Assembly: GCA_963855995.1 (NCBI GenBank)
Contig: OY979717.1
Span: 19,257,906-19,321,905, forward strand
Direction: 5' to 3'
Source of the DNA: Muricea muricata
Lineage: Eukaryota; Cnidaria; Anthozoa; Malacalcyonacea; Plexauridae
Length of the DNA stretch: 64,000 nucleotides
The position numbers were made by a program, and so were the translations under genes. Below are positions 58,801-64,000 of the stretch, piece by piece (positions within the stretch are counted from its first letter, which is position 1; every line of letters starts with the position of its first letter). The notes beneath the pieces were generated by a model, which worked only from the letters and a program-made list of their open reading frames with translations, was not told where the DNA came from and searched no databases.

Positions 58801-61800
58801 CACATTCTGGGGAGATTAGACCACTTTTAGAGAGGGTTTGCACAACATCATTTAATGTATTGAACCTTTGTGATAATCTCCTGTTTTTTTGTTGGGCTAT
58901 TTTTAGCTTTTTTCTTAATACAGTATTCTGCTGTGACAAAATGTTGTTTTTTCGTTTAAGTAAGCTTACTGGTGATGCATGGAATGTGTTACTGTTATCA
59001 AGAGTAAGACCTACTTCAGGCTGTGGGGGTGTACTGGTGATGGCACTTGTTTTTGGCTCACTGCATCCTTTAGGTGCTTTTCTTTCCTTTGTTTCCTAAG
59101 CAGAACAACATGTTTATTTCATACTTTATTTCTTATCTTTAATTAGGTGGTACAAAATTACACAGGAAATGTAAAGAAATTAATGTGTGTTCATAAAATT
59201 TAATTGTACCTTCTGCAAATGCTTAGGAAAATGAAAGATGGTGGGCACTGCATGTTGATGTAGGTGTACTATTGTTGTTGTCCGGTTAAAGCATGACTCA
59301 TTAAAGTGATCTGAGCACAGCCTGTCATTTGGAGAGGGTTGGTAATCTTTCAATCTTAAGTTCCAGAGCCATTGTTGTTGCTTTTTAGCATTTTTTGGAA
59401 ACCTTCAATAATTTTAAGAAAGTATGCCTTTTTGTAAATTGTGTTCTGCAATGCAATTTATACAGTTATTTTTAATTTGTATTACCCAATTTTCTTAACA
59501 AACTTCAATATGTGGCCAACCTAGCTAGCAGATGTCTAAATCAAAATGCAGTAACATTTTCAGCTCAGTACCTAAACAGTATTGCAGAATTTGAAGTTTT
59601 AAGGCCCATGTATTTGTATTTTTTATCATCTTGATAAGTGGTAGTTTTATGCATTTTGATTTGTATGTTCACTTATTCTGTATGCGATGTAATAATGCCA
59701 AATCATATTTTTTTTAGCTTTGTGGTAGCAGGGGTGGATTTAGGGGAGGGGTGGACAGGGGTGTGCACCCCTGTTGGCCTTGGTCAACAGGGGTACAAGG
59801 GGGGGGGGTGCAAAAATTAGTATTACTATAATTGCAGTAAACGTCCATCATTATAAGTATTCAACATTGAAAAGAGAAATTAAAAGACGGTTAAACACCA
59901 ATCAAAAACACTCGAATAAGGCTACTCATCGAGAGTTCTCATTAAACAAAACTTTAAACTATATTGAAAATCAACATTTGTCGCCATTTCAACTTTTCAA
60001 AAATGTATGAATGGCTAGACTTACATGAAAATGAGTAAATGACACAAGATGCTTAGCTCATAAAATATGGTATAATTTCAAAGGTTTTTCCTTTTTTCCA
60101 AGTCAAATTATAATTATAATTTTCAAAATTTGCCCTAGGGGGTTTACACCTTGGCTGTTCGACTCACCGGCACCCCTTTAAAAAAACACTACTGGATCCA
60201 CCCCTGTGTGGTAGTATTTTAGCTATGACAGCACCACAATTGTGGTATGGATAATGGTATATTGATATGTGCCTATGTGGTATCATCTGCAGTATTTTCT
60301 TGTGCAATATTCACATTTTTTGCATAATTATATTTTGTAATGCTTCCTACCTGTGAAAGGTTTTTTGGGAATTCTGTTTTGAACGCTCGGTATTTTTGCA
60401 CCCATAGGCAACACACGATGGCATATCACATTAATTACATCGTACTTTATACTGTATTATATATTCCCGTATTGGAGTAATGTGATAAAAGTATAGTTAT
60501 AGTAAAAACTCGCTTGAACGCTTAGTGGATATCTCCTTTGACCTTTAGAGTGTAAGACCTTGTCGTTAATAGACTTTTTGTCTGTACTTTGCAATATTTT
60601 GTAACAATGGCAAGACAAGTTATGTACTTGACTCATACATAGGTGTATACGCTCACAATTCAAGCTACAGATGTTAAATAAATAAACGTACACAAGACAA
60701 CAATATTAAAAAAGATGGTTTATTTATAAATTACAGCCTTTATTTCTAGCTCTTGAATATATATAAAAATAAGATTATTTAAAAAGAAAAAAGAAAATTA
60801 TCGAAGGATTTTGTTGCCTTCTGAAGTCTTTAGCCGGTTCACCTTGCGTTGTGTTAGACTTGCAGCCTGCCTTGCACATTATTCCTTCGTTCTAGAACGT
60901 ATGCATGGTAAAATATGAACGCTCTCTCGCACGAAAAAAATTTTAAACCAACTTCACTATACTGTTAACTGACATACTAAATTTTAAAAAAATTCTAGTA
61001 TTTCCTTTTTATAAACGTATATCTCGCGTATTAAACACAGAGTAAGCCTAAAAAATAGATCACACGAATCAAACAATAGCGTCGTTTTTCGCAAGATTTT
61101 AAAGACTTTTCATTGCCTGCAATATGGCAAACTCACCCAAACTGTAAAAAGAGGGAACCTAAAACTAGTTACGAGTTATTTTAGGCCAAATCCCATCTTC
61201 AAAAATTGAAGTATTTACTCGACGATCTAGGTATATGCTGACTACATTTTTGGGGGGAAAAATCACGACACTTACCTGAGCGATCTCTGCTGAAAAACTT
61301 GCCGACCAAAGCCGATTTGGTTTCAAACATTTAATATAAAGTGTGTACTTTTCCATTCGGGAGATGAGAACGGCCAGCCCAGCGATTGCTGGAAATCAGC
61401 TCGCCTCAACAGGAAAATTCCAATGCAGGAATTGGTCGAATCTTCGTCTTTATCATGCGATCTTTTCGATATACAGGATTTGTTCAAACGTTGTAAGCTT
61501 TAAAAAGTTTCTTGAATGTGTCCTGGTTTTGTTGACATGAAAAACTGCTAGGATTTCAAAATATAACGGCGTATTTTTTGGCGTCGAAATTGGCATGGTA
61601 AAACTTCGAAAATCGAACATTTTAGCACCAAAACATGGCGGCGATGGCGTCATTTTGGCTTCAGTCATTTGTATGCCGTGCGCGGTCCATATCATTCAGG
61701 TCAGTGTGTTAACCACGCAGAGAAAGACAAAAGCGTGGGACTAACATTTGAACATCAATTTGACTTAAAGATGGCGGTCAATTTATCATTCCAGTCTGAT

Positions 61801-64000
61801 ACAGTGATATAGACTTCGGAATACTATACTAATAAAATATTTTGGAAATGCGCGTGTCATGCACAAATGGAATTTGTAGCGTGGTGTCAGCGCTACATTT
61901 ATTGAGTCACAAAATTTATAATAGGGATAACCGTCACGATATTTACATTGTTATTGCAAAAGCAACAAATTGCCGATGGCATAAAAATACAACATCGCGA
62001 GGCCAGGGAAAACCTTACCCCATAAGAAAACCTGGATCGGGCCAAGATGTTGCAGTGTCCCCTGACAGAACCGAGCATGTGAAAAAATAAACGTGCATTG
62101 TGTATAGCGTCCAAGATGAATAACTTTCATCGAGCTTTTGCTTATATACTGTCCGTCTGATAATTATAATAACATCAACATACGCTATGCAAATATTGAA
62201 TAACCGTGTAGAAATGAAGTTTATTATATGAGTATAGAGATTTATTCATCGATAAGGCTGTGCGTAATAATCGTTCCGAATTAGCAATAGCCAATCGGCA
62301 TCAAGAACGATAAAATTTCACTCGGTGAAAAATCATCGTTCACGGCCTTTGATTGGACGAACGATGTTTTTTCATCAGTGAAAATTTATCGTTCAGCGTT
62401 TTGATTGGCTGACCCGAGCGTGCAACACCTGCTCGCAGGCTAGTGTAAACATGGAGTCTGATTTTACAAGTATTTTTTTAACTCACCGAAAAGAGAGATT
62501 TAAGACAATTTCACTGATAAAACAACCACCTAAAATCATAAAGACGACATTCGTGGCCTCATTAACTTGAAATGAACCTCACGGTTTCATTTTCAGCAAG
62601 AAAACAAAGCAATAAATGGTAAGAAATTCCATTTTGATATTTTGCTTGTGTGTTTGTTTTTGTCAGTATCATATACCCTTATCTCTATACAATCATCTTT
62701 ATACTCATATAATAAACAAATTACTTCATGGTTGGTTCGTTTGTACGATTTTTATTATTCACTCGTTGTGAAGGATCGCTAAACTCACTCGTTCGCTGCG
62801 CTCACTCGTTCGTTTAACGATCCTTCACAACTCGTGAATAAAAATCGTACGCACTCACCAACCATGAAGTAATCTCTATCTCTCCCAATGCTGCGCAATC
62901 GTACTAGAAAATTAGTCATACTGTATGTTTCATAAAGTAAAATTGTCTACGAGAAAATCTCTACTCATGCACCTGCATTAAAATATAAAGCAACTTACAG
63001 GTTCGGGTTCTTCATCATCTTTTCTTTCAGATTGAGGTGAAATGACACGATGTGTTCGAACAGGTAATCGTTCACTCTCATCAAGAGGTCTAGAAAGAAT
63101 GAATCTGACTTGCACGCTCACTAAATTACAGCCTGATGTTTACTTGCAAAGACGACTTGGGTTGTGTGGACAAAACATCAAAGATTCCGAAAGAAATAAA
63201 AATGCGAGATTTCTGTGATTAATACACACTATTTAGATCTAACCAGGGACGGTTGTAAACAATGTGTCACTAGCAGCCCTGTAACGGGCCGAGCCTGCAA
63301 TTCCCTTGCAACCTTACATACATGAAACCATACTGTATGTTGGTCTGTAATGTGCGGTTTCTGGAAAAAACACACAAATTTTACAAAGACGCAACAAAAA
63401 ATCATACTTTTCGAGATCGACGTCCAGTAGACTATGAGGATCGTTATTCTTGAGTGGATAATCGTCTTTGTCTTCTTCATCGTCATCAGAAAGGCGAGCA
63501 TTCTGTTGGAAAATATTGAATTATTAGACTAAATAATCAAGTATATACAATATAATAAAATTGTACTTTTCAACACGCACCGATATCAAGTATACAGTTA
63601 ATGGAAATTAAGAAAGATCAAGGGCGAAAATTTAAGGAGGAATTTTTAGTGGTGTACAAGCGTCACCGATGACGCAAGCGGTACAATGTTTGACTTGTTC
63701 AAAAAATGCTTTTATATTTTCAATTGACATTGATATAAGTTTACGTTTCCTTTGTTCCTTTTGGATTTTTAAGATAGGCAGTAATTTGTAACACAAGGAA
63801 ATTTGACAAAAACTATGTTAAACATTTACACTTTTCATAAAAATAGGCGAGGGGGTGAGCTGTGTAGCGAAATCCCTCAAAATTAAAAATGTAGACGTAC
63901 ATCAGGCATTTCGCCTTCAACGGTTTTCAAGACTTCATAAACAGGACGAGGCTCGTCTTCGGATTCAGAATCTCCTTTTCGTCCCTTCCTGCCTGTTTGT
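46880..64000 (-). CDS. AP3D1: AP-3 complex subunit delta-1, C-terminal 19 exons (5' end outside window)
   Basis: Delta adaptin of the AP-3 heterotetramer, which sorts membrane cargo from endosomes/TGN to lysosomes and related organelles. Exons in coding order: 63901-64000 (partial), 63408-63502, 62999-63089, 57387-57452, 56869-56923, 55850-55956, 55397-55468, 54743-54814, 54301-54465, 53048-53095, 52383-52444, 52077-52152, 51947-51998, 51083-51171, 50560-50645, 50302-50359, 49889-49958, 48917-48996, 46880-46978. All phases agree and give 513 residues plus stop. Recognisable blocks are GEMPDNARLSDDDEEDKDDY, DLEKPLDESERLPV, YKLLAEDKN, MDTLNTKMVRP, VPFQLPAG, EKLDFKL, VVERVENSASLFGRSI and VSNIFEEMKSLL, each matching the vertebrate protein in order. 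The trunk (N-terminal adaptin repeats) lies beyond 64,000. One intron uses a GC donor. Confidence 0.95.
47690..47775. repeat. Tandem duplication of a ~40-bp unit in the last AP3D1 intron
   Basis: Two imperfect copies: ATACTGAAAAGACGTATTCG, continuing GACATTATGACGTAA, and ATATTGAAAACACATATTCG, continuing GACATTATAGCGTCA. Each ends in a CRE-like half-site. Could be a decayed enhancer-like repeat or simple duplication. Confidence 0.6.
47891..48008. repeat. Foldback hairpin in the last AP3D1 intron
   Basis: Arms of about 48 bp around a ~22-bp spacer. Left arm AAACAATTATTGAATTCGGT..., right arm ...CCGCATTCCATAATTGTTTA. The core AGGAATTATTAAG is inverted exactly. A likely minute MITE. Confidence 0.75.
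48293..48480. repeat. Divergent third copy of the 241-bp MITE
   Basis: GGGTCAGTTGTACCAAAGGC parallels the family terminus. Internal landmarks (ACAAGTTTGTACATAG, AACTAAATATTTATTC, TAACAGTG) follow in the family order. The right terminus is eroded. It lies in the AP3D1 intron between the last two coding exons. Confidence 0.6.
49282..49636. repeat. Inverted-repeat element in an AP3D1 intron
   Basis: GCATAGATATCTCATA followed by ACACTAGAT (from about 49,282) reappears inverted as ATCTAGTGT and TATGAGATATCTATGC (to about 49,636). A second inner pair is TGGTCGTTCCTAC near 49,361 and its complement near 49,524. The middle is unrelated sequence. Probably a decayed foldback element. Confidence 0.65.
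50300..50301 (-). other. AP3D1: Non-canonical GC splice donor in AP3D1
   Basis: Exon 50302-50359 ends CTGAG and the intron begins GCAAGT. With C replaced by T this would be the consensus GTAAGT, and GC-AG introns normally need exactly this strong surrounding match. The phase with the next exon (49889-49958, acceptor TTTTCAG) is 0 and the encoded residues align, so the GC donor is the natural reading. Confidence 0.8.
51340..51817. mobile_element. 478-bp hAT-type MITE in an AP3D1 intron
   Basis: Termini TAGGGTTGGGCGATATTT and AAATATCGCCCATTCCTA are imperfect inverted repeats. Flanks CAGGCAAT (51,332-51,339) and CAGGAAAT (51,818-51,825) are an 8-bp duplication with one mismatch. The interior is rich in ATCGATAAT-type motifs near both ends. 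No coding capacity. It lies between exons 51947-51998 and 51083-51171. Confidence 0.8.
53294..53604. mobile_element. TA-flanked MITE with GGGGCTTATT repeats
   Basis: Ends TACCGTATTCTCTCTATT and its inverted partner AATAGAGAGATTACAGTA. The interior has several GGGGGGCTTATT and CTTATTAGAGGGG motifs and an ATATATCATATATA core. TA at each end fits a mariner-type target. Intronic in AP3D1 (between exons 54301-54465 and 53048-53095). Confidence 0.7.
54301..57452 (-). other. AP3D1: Lysine-rich and acidic linker exons of AP3D1
   Basis: Six short exons (57387-57452, 56869-56923, 55850-55956, 55397-55468, 54743-54814, 54301-54465) encode the disordered linker between trunk and ear. Lys/His-rich stretches (KKGKKKKKEKHRKK, HRHGKHKHGSKKRKHH, SEKKTKDKKHKRDKKK) alternate with acidic ones (VEDAIEVEDD, VEVEQEEEQ). 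A VDYWLSNPEP motif sits in exon 55397-55468. Most of these exons are multiples of three and in phase 0 (66, 72, 72 and 165 nt), so any could be skipped without breaking the frame; only 55 and 107 nt are phase-linked to each other. Confidence 0.8.
56140..56660. repeat. CAACAAGTTG-rich repeats in an AP3D1 intron
   Basis: Two blocks (about 56,140-56,290 and 56,505-56,660) are filled with variants of CAACTTGT/ACAAGTTG. The motifs TGCAGTCGCGAC and CACGACTGCACC face each other at the inner and outer edges, suggesting one decayed inverted-repeat element. Related to the motif content of the MITE at 20,528-20,762. Confidence 0.55.
57681..57688. other. P-element target-site duplication TGTTAACC (left)
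   Basis: TGTTAACC abuts the left terminus CACTGACCTG and recurs exactly at 61,707-61,714 after the right terminus. Eight bases is the P-element hallmark. Confidence 0.95.
57689..58286. repeat. Left terminal inverted repeat of the P-element
   Basis: 598 bp, inverted against 61,103-61,706. The inner edge, AATGAAAAGTCT, is where homology stops. The last 82 bases also serve as the 3' end of the transposase frame and supply its stop codon at 58,205-58,207. Confidence 0.95.
58205..60424 (-). CDS. THAP-domain P-element transposase, C-terminally truncated
   Basis: Exons 60351-60424 (ATG at 60,422-60,424), 59210-59402 and 58205-59095 join in phase to about 385 residues. The THAP zinc finger (residues 1-81) is complete: C4-x4-C9, C54-x2-H57, FP at 26-27, Trp36, and AVPTIF at 76-81; it binds DNA at the element ends. 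A basic helical segment (about 145-170) follows. The P-element/THAP9-type region begins at YPPELRSFAMTLQYYSAKAY, with LPHQAQIRKWYS and then LMLDEMAIRK, where the first catalytic Asp lies near 291. The frame continues to LVDSLTGKERLDF and then into the TIR. The rest of the RNase H-like core, the GTP-binding insertion and the remaining acidic residues are missing, so it cannot be catalytic. A truncated DNA-binding product could act as a repressor, as known for short P products; that is inference. Confidence 0.88.
59729..60206. mobile_element. 478-bp hAT-type MITE in the P-element's first intron
   Basis: Ends CAGGGGTGGATTTAG and CTGGATCCACCCCTG, flanked by the exact 8-bp duplication TGTGGTAG (59,721-59,728 and 60,207-60,214). 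Non-coding; includes a GGGGGGGG run near 59,800. It lies wholly between P transposase exons 60351-60424 and 59210-59402. Confidence 0.92.
61103..61706. repeat. Right terminal inverted repeat of the P-element
   Basis: 604 bp, inverted copy of the left TIR. It includes a few extra bases near 61,460. Small open frames inside it (and their mirror images in the left TIR) are by-products of the repeat. Confidence 0.95.
61707..61714. other. P-element target-site duplication TGTTAACC (right)
   Basis: Exact copy of 57,681-57,688. Confidence 0.95.
62219..62717. repeat. Inverted-repeat element in an AP3D1 intron
   Basis: GTTTATTATATGAGTATA (62,219 on) and TATACTCATATAATAAAC (to 62,717) are inverted ends about 500 bp apart. 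Inside, 62,305-62,395 holds GAACGATAAAATTTCA and related inverted CGTTC/GAACG motifs forming a palindrome-like array. Likely a non-autonomous transposon; no target duplication was resolved. Confidence 0.6.
62720..62873. repeat. 154-bp foldback hairpin in an AP3D1 intron
   Basis: ATTACTTCATGGTTGGT at the left and ACCAACCATGAAGTAAT at the right. The arms of about 60 bp (TACGATTTTTATT, GTGAAGGATCG and complements) flank a short loop with a CTCACTCGTTCG tandem. It begins directly beside the 62,219-62,717 element. Confidence 0.75.

Larger units (their letters stand above)
57689..61706 (-). mobile_element. P-element superfamily transposon with ~600-bp TIRs, internally deleted
   Basis: 4,018 bp, inserted in the AP3D1 intron between exons 62999-63089 and 57387-57452. 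The terminal inverted repeats are unusually long: 57,689-58,286 and 61,103-61,706, nearly identical, with a ~9-bp indel near 61,460 and a few substitutions. They start CACTGACCTGAATGATATGG. The exact 8-bp duplication TGTTAACC surrounds it. It encodes a minus-strand spliced THAP-type transposase whose 3' end runs into the left TIR, indicating loss of the C-terminal half. A hAT MITE (59,729-60,206) sits in its first intron. Confidence 0.95.

Noticed and set aside
57689-61706. Segmental inverted duplication of host DNA as an explanation for the 600-bp arms
   Set aside because: The exact 8-bp duplication outside both arms and the THAP transposase between them show a transposon.
1-64000. CRISPR arrays, operons, rRNA genes
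   Set aside because: No regularly spaced repeats, no prokaryotic gene arrangement and no ribosomal RNA similarity were seen.

Overview
This is a eukaryotic (metazoan) genomic window: AT-rich, intron-containing, with long gene-poor stretches and many transposons. It has no bacterial gene organisation. A BEL/Pao retrotransposon nest, a hAT element with a TTF/DUF4371-type transposase, a P-element with a THAP transposase, and an animal AP-3 delta gene with many small exons point to a marine invertebrate. A cnidarian is my best guess, held loosely.

Layout. 1-3,350: almost gene-free, with a degraded BEL-like segment (1,404-3,180) that recurs at 21,065-24,135. 3,356-16,717: a minus-strand BEL/Pao element with recognisable LTRs. 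It is split by a complete plus-strand BEL/Pao element (7,666-14,859, with 5-bp target duplication GTCTA) and, inside its 5' LTR, by a TIR element (15,365-16,695) that itself carries a 241-bp MITE. The inner BEL element has in turn been hit by a TA-flanked MITE (11,560-12,144). 16,788-20,464: a hAT transposon with an uninterrupted 846-codon transposase and a perfect 8-bp target duplication. Its 5' side holds a second copy of the 241-bp MITE, which is itself split by a small hAT MITE. 20,500-30,800: repeats and unassigned DNA.

30,850-38,528 (+): a small three-exon gene, apparently not part of any transposon. It predicts a protein of about 170 residues that resembles the flavodoxin-like NADPH-dependent FMN reductase fold. 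Its first exon follows a TATA-like box, a CCAAT box and a perfect cAMP-response element. 38,530-46,380: no gene seen.

46,880-64,000 (-): the last 19 coding exons of the AP-3 complex delta subunit gene (AP3D1), running off the right edge. They cover the acidic and lysine-rich linker and the complete C-terminal ear. The introns are full of mobile DNA: a hAT MITE, a TA-flanked MITE, several foldback hairpins, and a 4,018-bp P-element (57,689-61,706). The P-element has ~600-bp terminal inverted repeats, an exact 8-bp target duplication, a spliced THAP-domain transposase truncated into the left TIR, and a hAT MITE nested in its own first intron.

The two host genes have no evident functional link. 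The main biology of the window is layered transposon history, the P-element remnant that could encode a DNA-binding but catalytically incomplete protein, and the uncharacterised flavodoxin-like gene.
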